Shown here in pieces: positions 1-10,000 of a DNA stretch of 64,000 bases (within the stretch, counting starts at the first letter, position 1; every line of letters begins with the position of its first letter). The notes below the pieces were generated by a model. That model did not search any database. It had not been told where the DNA came from and saw nothing but the letters and a program-made list of their open reading frames with translations. Location of the stretch: contig CACYHA010000003.1 in assembly GCA_902774035.1 (NCBI GenBank), positions 25,173 to 89,172 on the forward strand, given 5' to 3'. The translations under genes and the position numbers were made by a program. Source of the stretch: Oscillospiraceae bacterium (GTDB taxonomy: Bacteria > Bacillota > Clostridia > Oscillospirales > Acutalibacteraceae).

Positions 1-1
1 T

Positions 2-739
2 CTTTTGATGATGGCGCAATTGATGTTCAGCCTTCTCATATTCAACGATGACCAGTCGGATCCGATGCTTTATGCCGGACTTGTATATCCGTTTGTTTTC
101 TATTTACTTTGTCTGTTCGGCGCTCCGCTGATCTTTCCGCTTCTTTGGTCGATTTTTGGCTGCGCAGCGCTTTGCGTCGGTTATTATATAATGGAGCTGG
201 ACAACGTAAGCTTTCATTTGGTTTCGTTGTATGCTTTGGCGCCGTGCATATTCCTGATCACACAGCTTTCTGTCGTGAGTCAAAAAGAAAACCGGACGTT
301 CTTTTCTGTCTGTGCGCTCTTGAGCCGCCTGCTTCCGCTTGCACAGCTCGGTCTGATTCTTTATCTTGTTCTGCCCATGAACAGCTTCGACGAAGATATT
401 CTCAAGGATGACGCGCTTTATCATTCCGTTGTGTTTCTGTTCCTTGTCGTTTTGTATGTCTGGATTTCTTTTTCCGTCCGGAACTTGAAAGGCGTGGAAA
501 AACGACGTGTCACACGATTTCGCTTATCCTTTATTCTTGCCGCCGTTTCGATTCTGGAAACCCTTGTGATCAGCCGGCTTTCCATGTCGTTTGCGCTGCT
601 TCGTTCCATTCCGCTTCTTTGGGTACTGAATCTGATCTTTCTCCATGCGGCCGGGAATCCCTTTGTTTGCGCGTTCGCAGCAAAGTGCAAGCGGGCGCAG
701 GCGCGACTTTTGCAGGACGGCACAAGAAAAGGCGAATAA
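2..739 (+). CDS. Multi-pass membrane protein, 5' end probably beyond the window
   Basis: The reading frame is open to the left edge, so the true start may lie outside; the first start-like codons inside are TTG at 5 and ATG at 8 and 11. About 240 residues are visible, made mostly of hydrophobic segments separated by short charged loops, which suggests six or seven membrane helices. The C-terminus is short and basic. I do not recognise a family or motif and propose no function. It ends 40 bases before the frr promoter, so it is probably not part of the frr operon. Confidence 0.6.
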   Translation, partial: LLMMAQLMFSLLIFNDDQSDPMLYAGLVYPFVFYLLCLFGAPLIFPLLWSIFGCAALCVGYYIMELDNVSFHLVSLYALAPCIFLITQLSVVSQKENRTFFSVCALLSRLLPLAQLGLILYLVLPMNSFDEDILKDDALYHSVVFLFLVVLYVWISFSVRNLKGVEKRRVTRFRLSFILAAVSILETLVISRLSMSFALLRSIPLLWVLNLIFLHAAGNPFVCAFAAKCKRAQARLLQDGTRKGE

Positions 740-778
740 AAACATTTTCCGAAAACGTGCAAAATCTTTCAAAACCTC

Positions 779-807
779 TTGCCACATTTTTTCAGATGTG
801 CTATAAT
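779..807 (+). promoter_or_regulatory. Sigma-A type promoter for the frr operon
   Basis: TTGCCA at 779-784 and TATAAT at 802-807 are separated by 17 bases. The frr start lies 43 bases downstream. No other good promoter was seen before polC, so this may drive the whole frr-to-polC run. Confidence 0.75.
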
Positions 808-849
808 CAACTTGGTATTCCGCAATCTAACGAGAAAGAAGGAAACATC

Positions 850-1404
850 ATGAAACAGGTCTATGAAACCGCTAACACCAAAATGGGAAAGACCATCCAC
901 GCGCTGAAAGCCGAATACGGCGCCATCCGCGCCGGCCGCGCCAACCCGCAGGTGCTCGACCGTCTTTCGGTCGACTACTACGGTACGCCGACGCCGATCA
1001 GCCAGCTCGCTTCGGTCTCCGCAACGGAAGCCCGCGTGCTCACCATTGCGCCGTGGGATAAATCCGTGCTCAAGGGCATTGAAAAAGCGATCCAGGCGTC
1101 CGATATCGGCATCAATCCGCAGAACGACGGAAGCGTCATTCGTCTGACCTTCCCGCCGCTGACGGAGGATCGCCGCAAGGAGCTTGCGAAGGATGTCCAG
1201 AAGATCGCCGAAACGAGCAAGGTCGCCATTCGCTCCATTCGCCGCGACTGCATCGAAAAGCTCAAGGCGATGAAGAAGAACAGCGATATCACCGAGGACG
1301 ATCTCAAAGACGGTGAGAAGGAGATACAGAAGATCACCGACAACTTCATCAAGGAGATCGACGCCATCGCCGACGCCAAGGAAAAGGAAATCCTCGAAAT
1401 CTGA
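850..1404 (+). CDS. frr: Ribosome recycling factor
   Basis: The 184-residue product matches the usual RRF length of about 185. It carries the family signature around RAGRANPQVLD (residues about 27-37), the VDYYGTPTPI strand, and the long basic helices with IRRDCIEKLK that form the three-helix bundle. RRF works with EF-G to split post-termination ribosomes. The ATG at 850 follows GAAGGA; an upstream in-frame extension to 619 would run through the promoter and is rejected. In many Firmicutes frr is followed by uppS and cdsA, as here, although pyrH is not directly upstream. Confidence 0.97.
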   Translation: MKQVYETANTKMGKTIHALKAEYGAIRAGRANPQVLDRLSVDYYGTPTPISQLASVSATEARVLTIAPWDKSVLKGIEKAIQASDIGINPQNDGSVIRLTFPPLTEDRRKELAKDVQKIAETSKVAIRSIRRDCIEKLKAMKKNSDITEDDLKDGEKEIQKITDNFIKEIDAIADAKEKEILEI

Positions 1405-1469
1405 TCGAATAAAACGGTACGCCGTCAGGGCTCTGCTTTGGCGGCTTTCTGTATGAAAAGGAGACGCTT

Positions 1470-2201
1470 ATGCCGATCGACGGAATCAGTCTGCCGCAGC
1501 ATATTGCCATCATCATGGACGGCAACGGTCGCTGGGCAAAACAGCGCGGACTTGTGCGTACCGAAGGGCACAAAAAGGGCGCGGAGGTATTTCGAAAAAT
1601 TTGCCGCTACGCCTCGGACATCGGTGTGCGCTATCTGACCTTTTACGCGTTTTCCACGGAAAACTGGAAACGCTCAAAGCAGGAAGTCGGCGCGATCATG
1701 GATCTTTTGCGCAACTATCTGTTTGAGATGGAGGAACGCGAGCGTGAAAACGAGGGCAGCGGCTACCGCATCCGTTTCATCGGCGCGCGGGAGGGAATGC
1801 CTGCGGACATCGTCGAGCTGATGGATGCCGCCGAGGCGCGTTCCGCAGACAAAACGCACATGCACATCAACATCGCGGTCAATTACGGCGGCCGCGCGGA
1901 GATCGTGCACGCCGCAAGGCTGCTCGGCGAGCAGATCAAGGCCGGCGCTTTGCAGCCGGAGGAGATCACAGAAGAACGACTGTCCGCTCTGCTCTATACG
2001 GCGGATCAGCCGGACCCCGATCTGATCATCCGCCCCAGCGGGGAACAGCGGCTTTCAAATTTTCTTGTCTGGCAGTCGGCCTATGCCGAATTCTACTATG
2101 ACGACGTGCTCTGGCCGGATTTCACGCCTGAGGATCTCGATAAGGCGATCCTGGCCTATGCAAAACGCGACCGCAGATTCGGCGGCGTGCAATCACAATG
2201 A
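1470..2201 (+). CDS. uppS: Isoprenyl transferase (undecaprenyl diphosphate synthase)
   Basis: The 243-residue cis-prenyltransferase has the diagnostic MDGNGRWAKQRG motif near residues 14-25, whose Asp is catalytic, then RxxGHKxG-like residues and the C-terminal RPSGEQRLSNFLVWQ and YAEFYY signatures that bind the homoallylic diphosphate and magnesium. It makes the C55 lipid carrier for cell wall synthesis at the membrane. The start at 1470 follows AAAGGAG. It overlaps the unlikely upstream start of cdsA and sits in the canonical order frr-uppS-cdsA-dxr-rseP-ispG-polC, in which three genes (uppS, dxr, ispG) concern isoprenoid supply. Confidence 0.97.
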   Translation: MPIDGISLPQHIAIIMDGNGRWAKQRGLVRTEGHKKGAEVFRKICRYASDIGVRYLTFYAFSTENWKRSKQEVGAIMDLLRNYLFEMEERERENEGSGYRIRFIGAREGMPADIVELMDAAEARSADKTHMHINIAVNYGGRAEIVHAARLLGEQIKAGALQPEEITEERLSALLYTADQPDPDLIIRPSGEQRLSNFLVWQSAYAEFYYDDVLWPDFTPEDLDKAILAYAKRDRRFGGVQSQ

Positions 2202-2218
2202 GGAAGGGGGAGCTTTCT

Positions 2219-3127
2219 GTGGAAGACTCCGCAACGAAAAAGAAATTCCGTTTCAAAGGGGAACGCACCGCGTCCACCCTCGTCATCGTCGGCGTGCTGG
2301 CGGTCTATGTGGTGTCCATCCATCTGAACATCCATTGGCTGTACACGACCATTACGGCGCTTGTTGCCGCCGCGATCTGCTATGAACTGATCCATGTGGT
2401 CGGCTGCGAAAGCAAGCTGCTGTTCGGTCTGTCCATGGCCGTCAGCGCAGGCTATGTGTTTACGGTCGGGTTTCATATCACGATCCCGCATTTCCAGGTG
2501 ATCCTCAGCTTCTATCTTCTTCTGTTGCTGACGCTGGCGGTGCTGGATCATCGGCGGATTCGCTTTTTGCACGCGATCATGGCGTTTTTCGCATCCGTTT
2601 GCGTGACTTATGCGCTCTCGTGCTTTATCCGTCTGAACGATCTGCCCTATCTCAACGGCCGGTTTACGCATCTGGAGGGTCTGTTCCTGTTCTGGCTTTC
2701 CTTTACCTGCTCTTGGGTGACGGATGTGTTTGCTTTCCTTGTGGGACGCAAGATCGGCAAGCATAAAATGACGCCGGTCATCAGCCCGAAAAAAAGCTGG
2801 GAAGGCGCCGTTTTCGGAACGCTCATCACAGCCGCGATCAATGTGCTTGTGCTTCTGGGCTACACCCTTGTGGCAACAAAGCTCATGGGACGCTCAATGT
2901 TCTGGATGGAATCCCCGATCAAATATCTCTATATCGTTCCGGTTTCCGTCCTGCTTTCCGTTGTCGGAATGTTCGGCGATTTTTCCGCCTCTCTGCTCAA
3001 GCGCAATCTGGGCATCAAGGATTTCAGCAACCTTCTGCCCGGACACGGCGGCATAGTGGATCGGTTCGACAGTTGCCTGTTTGTCCTGCCGGTGCTCTAT
3101 GGTATTTTTAGCTTGATTTATGGATAA
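2219..3127 (+). CDS. cdsA: Phosphatidate cytidylyltransferase
   Basis: The polytopic membrane protein of about 302 residues ends with the CdsA signature region, including the FSASLLKRNLGIKDFSNLLPG segment and GGIVDRFDS. It makes CDP-diacylglycerol from phosphatidic acid and CTP. I chose GTG at 2219 because GGAAGGGGGA (2202-2211) stands eight bases before it. The alternative ATG at 2198 overlaps the uppS stop and has no ribosome binding site. Seven or more hydrophobic helices are visible. The N-terminal part shows little family identity, as is usual for CdsA. Confidence 0.93.
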   Translation: MEDSATKKKFRFKGERTASTLVIVGVLAVYVVSIHLNIHWLYTTITALVAAAICYELIHVVGCESKLLFGLSMAVSAGYVFTVGFHITIPHFQVILSFYLLLLLTLAVLDHRRIRFLHAIMAFFASVCVTYALSCFIRLNDLPYLNGRFTHLEGLFLFWLSFTCSWVTDVFAFLVGRKIGKHKMTPVISPKKSWEGAVFGTLITAAINVLVLLGYTLVATKLMGRSMFWMESPIKYLYIVPVSVLLSVVGMFGDFSASLLKRNLGIKDFSNLLPGHGGIVDRFDSCLFVLPVLYGIFSLIYG

Positions 3128-3158
3128 ACTATAAAATATTGGTAAGAGGCGAATCTCC

Positions 3159-4307
3159 ATGACAAAACGACTTTCTTTGCTTGGCTCCACGGGCTCCATC
3201 GGAACGCAGTGTCTCGACGTTGCTGAAAAAGCAGGGCTTGAGGTTGTCTGCCTTGCGGCGCACAGCAACAGCATCTTGCTGGAAGCGCAGGCGCGAAAGT
3301 TCCGCCCGGAACTGGTCGCGCTTGTGGACGAAGCCGCGGCAAAGGATTTGAAGGTGCGCCTTGCCGATACAAACATCCGTGTGCTTTCCGGTCTGCAGGG
3401 CGTGTGTGAATGCGCCGCCTTTGCGCACGCGGATACGGTGCTCAACAGCGTGGTTGGCATGGCCGGTCTTGCGCCGACCCTCGCGGCAATCGAAGCGAAA
3501 AAAACGATCGCGCTCGCCAACAAGGAAACGCTGGTTGCCGGCGGTGCGCTGGTGATGCGGCTCGCAAAAGAAAACGGCGTTTCGATCCTGCCGGTGGACA
3601 GCGAGCATTCCGCGATCTTTCAATGTCTGCAGGGGATGCACGACAAAGCGGAACTGAAATCGATTCTTTTAACAGCGTCGGGCGGCCCGTTCTTCGGAAA
3701 AACGAAGGCGGAGCTTGCCGGTGTGACCCTTGCCGAAGCGCTCCATCACCCCAACTGGAGTATGGGCGCAAAAATCACCGTGGACAGCGCCACGATGATG
3801 AACAAGGGCCTGGAACTGATCGAGGCCGTCTGGCTGTTCGGCGTTTCGCCGGAACAGATCCGGATCATCGTCCACCGGGAAAGCATCCTTCATTCCGCGG
3901 TGGAATTCTCCGATAACGCGGTCATCGCCCAGCTCGGTGTGCCCGATATGCGTGTGCCGATCCAGTACGCGCTGACCTATCCTGCGCGGATCGAGTCGCC
4001 TGTGAAGCGCCTGTCGCTGACCGAGCTCGGCACGCTGCATTTCTGCCTGCCGGATGAAGACACCTTCCGCTGCCTTCCGCTTTGCCGAAAAGCCATTGCA
4101 CGCGGCGGCCTCGCGCCCTGCGTCGTCAACGGCGCAAACGAGATGGCGAACCGGCTGTTCCGTAAAGGAAAGATCGGCTTTTTGCAGATCGCCGATCTGG
4201 TGGAAGGTGCGCTAGAAAATGTTGCAGGCAAGCAATCCTATACGCGCGAAGATATCTTTGCGGCGGATCAGGCCGCAAGAGACTATGTACTGAAAGCAAT
4301 GAGGTGA
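3159..4307 (+). CDS. dxr: 1-deoxy-D-xylulose 5-phosphate reductoisomerase
   Basis: The 382-residue enzyme converts DXP to MEP, the committed step of the MEP isoprenoid pathway, using NADPH and a divalent metal. The N-terminal GSTGSIG dinucleotide motif is at residues 9-15, followed by NKETLVAGG, the metal-ligand block VDSEHSAIFQ, and the HPNWSMGAKITVDSATMMNKGLE substrate region. Length matches the family. Another MEP-pathway gene, ispG, is three genes downstream. The stop overlaps the region of the rseP start, which suggests translational coupling. Confidence 0.97.
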   Translation: MTKRLSLLGSTGSIGTQCLDVAEKAGLEVVCLAAHSNSILLEAQARKFRPELVALVDEAAAKDLKVRLADTNIRVLSGLQGVCECAAFAHADTVLNSVVGMAGLAPTLAAIEAKKTIALANKETLVAGGALVMRLAKENGVSILPVDSEHSAIFQCLQGMHDKAELKSILLTASGGPFFGKTKAELAGVTLAEALHHPNWSMGAKITVDSATMMNKGLELIEAVWLFGVSPEQIRIIVHRESILHSAVEFSDNAVIAQLGVPDMRVPIQYALTYPARIESPVKRLSLTELGTLHFCLPDEDTFRCLPLCRKAIARGGLAPCVVNGANEMANRLFRKGKIGFLQIADLVEGALENVAGKQSYTREDIFAADQAARDYVLKAMR

Positions 4308-4312
4308 AAGCA

Positions 4313-5623
4313 TTGAACATTGCGCTTGCGGTCGCGCTGGCCGCTGTCTGGTCAAAGGTCTGGCCGTTTTTGGTGGCCGTGCTGTTTTTCGGCCTGATCA
4401 TTTTTATTCACGAGTTCGGACACTTCATCTTTGCCAAAGCGTTTGGCGTCAAGGTGAATGAATTTGCGCTCGGCATGGGCCCGACGCTTTTGAAAAAGCA
4501 GGGGAAAGAAACGCTCTACGCCCTGCGTCTGTTCCCCATCGGCGGCTTTTGCGCCATGGAAGGGGAGGACGAGAGCAGCGACGACGAACGCGCCTTCTGC
4601 AACAAAAAGCTCTGGCAGCGCATCATCATCGTCGCCGCCGGCGCAACCTTCAACATCATCCTCGGTCTCATCATCTGCACCTGCCTTGTCGGTTCGGAAC
4701 AGTATGTCGGAACGCAGGAGATCCTGCAGTTCCATGAAAGCGCCGTTTCCAATGCCGAGGGCGGTCTGCAGGTCGGCGACCGCATCCTGAAGATCGACGG
4801 CAAGCGCGTGTTTTCCAACGATGACATCTCCTTTTTGATGCTGCGAAACAACACCGGCGTCTATGACATGACGGTGAAGCGCGGTGGGGAAACGGTGCGT
4901 TTGCCCGAGGTGCATTTTTCCGTGCGCACCGGCGGCAACTTCTCCTATGACGAAAACAACGCCATCTCCGGTCTGAGCGCAAAAATGAAGCGCGCCGGGC
5001 TCAAAGACGGCGACGTGATCCTGACAGTCAACGGCGAAGAAGTGACCGACAACGAATCGCTTTCCGCCGCGATCCAAAAGGACAGCGACTTCGTGATCGA
5101 TTACACGGTGCGCCGCGGCGAAGAAACCGTGACGGTGGAAAAGGTCAAAATGGCAACCGTGACTGTCTTTGATTTTGTTTTGCTCGGCGTCGACAAAACC
5201 GTCGGCAACGTGCTGCTTGGCGGCGGACGTTATGCGCTGTCCATGTCCCGGATGGTTTATTTGTCGCTGTTCGATCTTTTGCGCGGTCACTACGGCCTCA
5301 GTGAGCTTGCCGGCCCCATCGGCACCGTTTCCGTGATTGCCGACATGGCGCAGGAAAGTGCAAAGAGCGCCGATCTGTCGGGACTGTTCACTATCATGGC
5401 GCTGATCACCATCAACATCGGTCTGTTCAATCTGCTTCCCATCCCGGCGCTGGACGGCGGACGGCTGTTCTTCATGCTCATCGAGCTGATCGCGCGCCGT
5501 CCCGTTCCCGCAAAATATGAAAACTGGATCCACGCGGCGGGCATGGTGCTGCTTTTGATCTTCATGGCGGTCATTTCCGCAAGCGACGTTTGGAAATGGA
5601 TCTCCGGCGTCGGGTTCTATTAA
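4313..5623 (+). CDS. rseP: RIP metalloprotease RseP/RasP (site-2 protease)
   Basis: An intramembrane zinc protease with HEFGH at residues 33-37 in the first membrane helix and the LDG motif (NLLPIPALDGGRL, Asp near residue 381) in the third. Between them are two apparent PDZ-like domains, roughly residues 125-205 and 220-285, whereas Bacillus RasP is normally described with one. It would cleave membrane-bound regulators such as anti-sigma factors or remnant signal peptides. I favour TTG at 4313 because GAGGTG lies six bases upstream; a GTG at 4304 is in frame but lacks a ribosome binding site. It overlaps or abuts dxr. Confidence 0.93.
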   Translation: MNIALAVALAAVWSKVWPFLVAVLFFGLIIFIHEFGHFIFAKAFGVKVNEFALGMGPTLLKKQGKETLYALRLFPIGGFCAMEGEDESSDDERAFCNKKLWQRIIIVAAGATFNIILGLIICTCLVGSEQYVGTQEILQFHESAVSNAEGGLQVGDRILKIDGKRVFSNDDISFLMLRNNTGVYDMTVKRGGETVRLPEVHFSVRTGGNFSYDENNAISGLSAKMKRAGLKDGDVILTVNGEEVTDNESLSAAIQKDSDFVIDYTVRRGEETVTVEKVKMATVTVFDFVLLGVDKTVGNVLLGGGRYALSMSRMVYLSLFDLLRGHYGLSELAGPIGTVSVIADMAQESAKSADLSGLFTIMALITINIGLFNLLPIPALDGGRLFFMLIELIARRPVPAKYENWIHAAGMVLLLIFMAVISASDVWKWISGVGFY

Positions 5624-5650
5624 GCCTGCAAAGAAGAGGTGATGCATACT

Positions 5651-5971
5651 ATGGCGTTGTTCGTTCATCTTTTTGTTGTTTTGCTCTTTGTGGTGCTGGC
5701 CGTTGTCTTTTGGCGCAGCAAGGGCGCTGCGCTGATCGCCGGGTATAACACTGCTTCCGAAGAAGAAAGATTGCAGACCGACGAAAATAAGCTGTGCCGC
5801 TTCATGAGCAAACTGATGCTTGCCCTAGCGGGCTGCTGGCTGGTGGCCGCGTCAAGCGAGCTGTTCCACAACACAGGGCTTCTCTGGACGGGGATCGCAC
5901 TGTTTCTTGTTGTGATCGTCGCCGGTTTGATCTATGCGAACACCGGCAACCGTTTTGAAAAAGATCAATAA
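5651..5971 (+). CDS. Small DUF3784-type membrane protein
   Basis: About 106 residues with three hydrophobic segments. The GAALIAGYNTASEEER motif after the first helix, followed by LCRFMSK, is typical of the DUF3784 family of uncharacterised Firmicute membrane proteins. ATG at 5651 is preferred because AAGAGGTG (5633-5640) is well spaced for it; upstream GTG 5639 and ATG 5642 overlap that site. It is inserted between rseP and ispG, which are otherwise commonly adjacent. Function unknown. Confidence 0.8.
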   Translation: MALFVHLFVVLLFVVLAVVFWRSKGAALIAGYNTASEEERLQTDENKLCRFMSKLMLALAGCWLVAASSELFHNTGLLWTGIALFLVVIVAGLIYANTGNRFEKDQ

Positions 5972-5995
5972 CCGAACTCTACAGGTGACGATATG

Positions 5996-7045
5996 ATGGA
6001 ACGTAGAAAAACAAAACAGGTGCGTGTCGGTTCACTTTTGATCGGCTCCGGTGCGCCTGTCTCCGTGCAGTCCATGCTGAATGTGGAGGCGCACGACATT
6101 TCCGGCAACGTAGCCCAGGCCAAAGCGCTGGAACAAGCCGGCTGCCAGATCATCCGCGCCGCCGTGCCCGATCTTGACGCCGTTTCGACCATCGCCGCGC
6201 TCAAGGAAGCGGTCAACGTACCCATCGTTGCCGACATCCATTTCAACCATAAAATCGCCCTTGCCTGCGCCGACGCCGGTGTGGACAAGATCCGCATCAA
6301 CCCCGGTAACATCGGCGCCGACGAAAACGTGAAGGCCGTGGCAGATAAATGCCGCGCCAAAGGTATCCCGATCCGCATCGGCGTGAACTCCGGCTCTGTG
6401 GAAAAAGAGATCCTTGCAAAATATGGCGCACCCACGCCCGAAGCCATGGTCGAAAGCGCCATGTACCATGTGCGGCTGCTTGAAAAGTTCGATTTTGACG
6501 ATATCGTCATCTCCATCAAATCGTCTTCCGTTCAGTCCATGATCGAGGCCTACCGTCTGGTTGCCGCGCAGTGCGATTATCCGCTGCATCTCGGCGTCAC
6601 CGAATCCGGCACGGAGCGTATGGGCCTTGTCAAATCTGCTGTTGGCATCGGCACCCTTCTGATGGAGGGCATCGGCGACACGATCCGCGTTTCGCTGACC
6701 GCTGATCCCGTCAAAGAGGTCGCCGCAGGGTTCGATATCCTTGCCGCGGCCGGGTTGAAAAACGACCGCCCGACCCTTGTCTGCTGCCCGACCTGCGGAC
6801 GCACGAAGATCGATCTGATCTCGCTTGCGCACCGGGTTGAGGAACAGCTGAAAAACGTGCATAAACCGATCACGGTCGCCGTGATGGGCTGCGTGGTCAA
6901 CGGGCCCGGAGAAGCGCGAGAGGCAGACATCGGCATCGCCGGCGGCGACGGCTGCGGGCTGCTGTTCAAAAAAGGAGAGATCATCAAAAAGGTTTCGGAG
7001 GGCGAGCTGCTCAGCGCGCTCATGGAAGAAATCGCGTTGTTATAA
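5996..7045 (+). CDS. ispG: 4-hydroxy-3-methylbut-2-en-1-yl diphosphate synthase
   Basis: The 349-residue IspG (GcpE) catalyses the penultimate MEP-pathway step, using a 4Fe-4S cluster and reduced ferredoxin or flavodoxin. The N-terminal barrel begins VRVGSLLIGSGAPVSVQSM. The three cluster cysteines are visible as CCPTCGRT and MGCVVNGPGEA near the C-terminus. AGGTGA lies seven bases before ATG 5996; ATG 5993 is an alternative. In this organism the electron supply could link to the ferredoxin pool served by the RNF complex encoded downstream, but that is inference. Confidence 0.96.
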   Translation: MERRKTKQVRVGSLLIGSGAPVSVQSMLNVEAHDISGNVAQAKALEQAGCQIIRAAVPDLDAVSTIAALKEAVNVPIVADIHFNHKIALACADAGVDKIRINPGNIGADENVKAVADKCRAKGIPIRIGVNSGSVEKEILAKYGAPTPEAMVESAMYHVRLLEKFDFDDIVISIKSSSVQSMIEAYRLVAAQCDYPLHLGVTESGTERMGLVKSAVGIGTLLMEGIGDTIRVSLTADPVKEVAAGFDILAAAGLKNDRPTLVCCPTCGRTKIDLISLAHRVEEQLKNVHKPITVAVMGCVVNGPGEAREADIGIAGGDGCGLLFKKGEIIKKVSEGELLSALMEEIALL

Positions 7046-7061
7046 AAGGAAACCGGAAACT

Positions 7062-10000
7062 ATGGAGTTCAAATTGCTTTTTGCTTCGGTGCCCGCGGCG
7101 GCCGATCTGCTGCCGGATGCGACCGAAGTTCAGTCCGTGAATCTGCAAAGAGAAGCAAGGGTACTGGATGTGACCCTTGCTTTGCCGCGTCTTGTTACGG
7201 GAAAAGAGGTCTGCGCCGCCGAAGAAGCGCTGAAAGAGGCGCTCGATCTTTCTGCGGTGCATCTTGACGTCACCATGCCGCCGCAGTGCTTTTCCGAAGC
7301 GTACTTTTCCACCCTTGTTTCCGAGGCGAAGGAGGAGATCGCAGCTTCCAACGGCTTTTTCAACGACGCCTCCTGCGCGCTGCAGGGCAATGATCTTGTG
7401 ATCACACTGCGCCACGGCGGGGCCGATGTGCTGCGCCGCTGCGGGTGCGATGCGTTCATGGAAAAGCTGATCGCCCGGCGCTTCAGCCGCACGGTCACCG
7501 TTGTTTTTGTCGGAACCGAGGTCAACATCGACGACGAAGATGTGGTCGCCATGATGAAAAACGCGGAGAAAACGAATCTGCGCATAAAAGGCGGCGATTC
7601 GTCTGAGATACATCAGAAAAAGTCGAAAGCACACCGCATGGTCGAAGGCGTTCCGCTGTATCTTGAAACGGCGAAGCCGATCTACGGCAGCAAGATCTCG
7701 AAGGATCCGAAACCGCTTTCCGAGGTCACGGCGGAAGACGGCTCCTGCACAGTTTGGGGCACCGTGTTCAAATTCGATTCCCGCGAAACGAAAGATAAGC
7801 GCTCCTGCATCATCACGTTCAATATCACCGACAACACCTACGCATATACCTGCAAAATCTTCGAGCGCAAGGAAAACTGCGATCAATTGCTCGATAAGAT
7901 CAAGGACGGCGTAACGCTGCTTTTGCGCGGCGACTTGACCTATGACAAATTCTCCGGTGAAAATGTGATCACACCCCGGGCGATCAGCCTTGTGGAAAAG
8001 ATCCCCCCTGTGGATGACGCCGAAGAAAAGCGCGTGGAGCTGCATCTGCATACAAAGATGTCGATGATGGACGGCATGACCGATCCGGCCGTGCTTGTCA
8101 AACGCGCCATCGCCTGGGGACATAAAGCCATCGCCATCACCGACCACGGCGTTGTGCAGGCTTATCCGGAGGCTGTCGCTGCCGCCGGAAACAAGATCAA
8201 GGTCATTCTCGGCATGGAAAACTATTACATCGACGATACCGAGGAACCGTTTGAGATCTGGAAAAAAGACAAAAAGCCGCAGTATTACCACATGATCCTG
8301 CTCGCGCGCAACAATACCGGTCTGAAAAACCTCTACCGCCTGATCTCAAAATCCAATCTGCAGTACTTCCACCGCAAGCCGATCATTCCGAAAAGCGAAC
8401 TGATCAAACACCGAGAGGGACTGATCGTCGGTTCCGCCTGCGAGGCCGGCGAGGTCTACCGCGCCATTGCCGGGGGAAAGAGCGACGAAGAGATCCTGAA
8501 AATCGCTTCGTTCTATGACTATCTGGAGATCCAGCCCTGCGGCAACAACGCCTATATGATCGCCAGCGACCGGTTTCCGCAGGTGCAGGGCATCTCCGAT
8601 ATCCAGGCGATGAACAAAAAAGTGATCCACACGGCGGATGCGCTCGGAAAGATGACGGTTGCAACCTGCGACGTACACTTCATCGATCCCGAAGACGCGA
8701 TATATCGCGCGATCCTGATGGCAGGACAGGGCTACCCCGACGCAGACCGTCAGGCGCCGCTGTTCTTCCGCAACACGAAGGACATGCTTGCCGAATTTGC
8801 CTATCTCGGCGAGGAGACGGCAAAGGAGGTCGTGGTCACCAATCCGAACCGCATCGCGGATATGATCGAGAACATTCAGCCCATCCCGAGCGGAAATTTC
8901 CCGCCCAGTATCGAAGGGGCGGACGATGAACTCAAACGCCTTTGCTGGGAAAAGACAAAGCGCCTCTACGGCGATCCCGTGCCCGAGTATGTGGCAAAAC
9001 GTCTGTCCCGCGAGCTGGATTCCATCATCCACCACGGCTTCGGCGTGCTTTACATGATCGCCCAGAAGCTCGTGAAGAACTCCGAGGATCACGGCTACCT
9101 TGTCGGCTCGCGCGGTTCCGTCGGCTCCTCCTATGTTGCGAACGCCGCCGGGATCTCCGAAGTCAATCCGCTGGCGCCGCATTACCGCTGCCCGAAGTGC
9201 TGTCACACGGAATTCTTCCTGAACGGCGAGGTCGGCTCCGGTTACGATCTTCCGCCGAAAGCCTGCCCCGATTGCGGCACACCGATGGAGCGCGACGGCC
9301 ACGACATTCCCTTTGAGACCTTCCTCGGCTTCAAGGGCGACAAAAGCCCCGATATCGACCTTAACTTCTCCGGCGAATATCAATTCTATGCCCATCGCTA
9401 TACCGAGGAGCTGTTCGGCATCACCCACGTGTTCAAGGCCGGTACGATCGCGACCGTTGCGGATAAAACTGCGTACGGCTTTGTAAAAAAATATCTGGAA
9501 GACCGCGGGAAAACCGTTTCCCGCGCGGAGGAAGACCGGCTCACGATCGGCTGTACCGGCGTGAAACGAACGACCGGTCAGCACCCGGGCGGCATGGTCG
9601 TTGTGCCGAACTGCTTTGACGCCGAAGACTTTACGCCTGTCCAGCATCCGTCCGACGACGCGAGCAAGGGCATGATCACCACGCATTTCGACTTCCATGC
9701 CCTGCACGATACCATTCTGAAGCTCGACAATCTCGGCCACGATGTGCCGACCCTCTATAAGCATCTCGAAGACCTGACCGGCATCCCGGCCATGCAGACC
9801 GACATCTGCGACCCGAAGATCTATCAATTGATGGAGTCGCCCGAACCGCTGAACGTGACAGCCGAGGACATCGATTGTCCGACGGGCACGCTCTCCATTC
9901 CGGAAATGGGCACAAACTTTGTCATTCAGATGCTCCTTGACGCCAAGCCGAAAAACTTTTCCGATCTGCTGCAGGTCTCCGGCCTTTCCCACGGCACGGG

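Noticed and set aside
619-849. N-terminal extension of frr
   Set aside because: It crosses the promoter at 779-807 and overlaps the previous gene; the ATG at 850 has the ribosome site and gives the normal RRF length.
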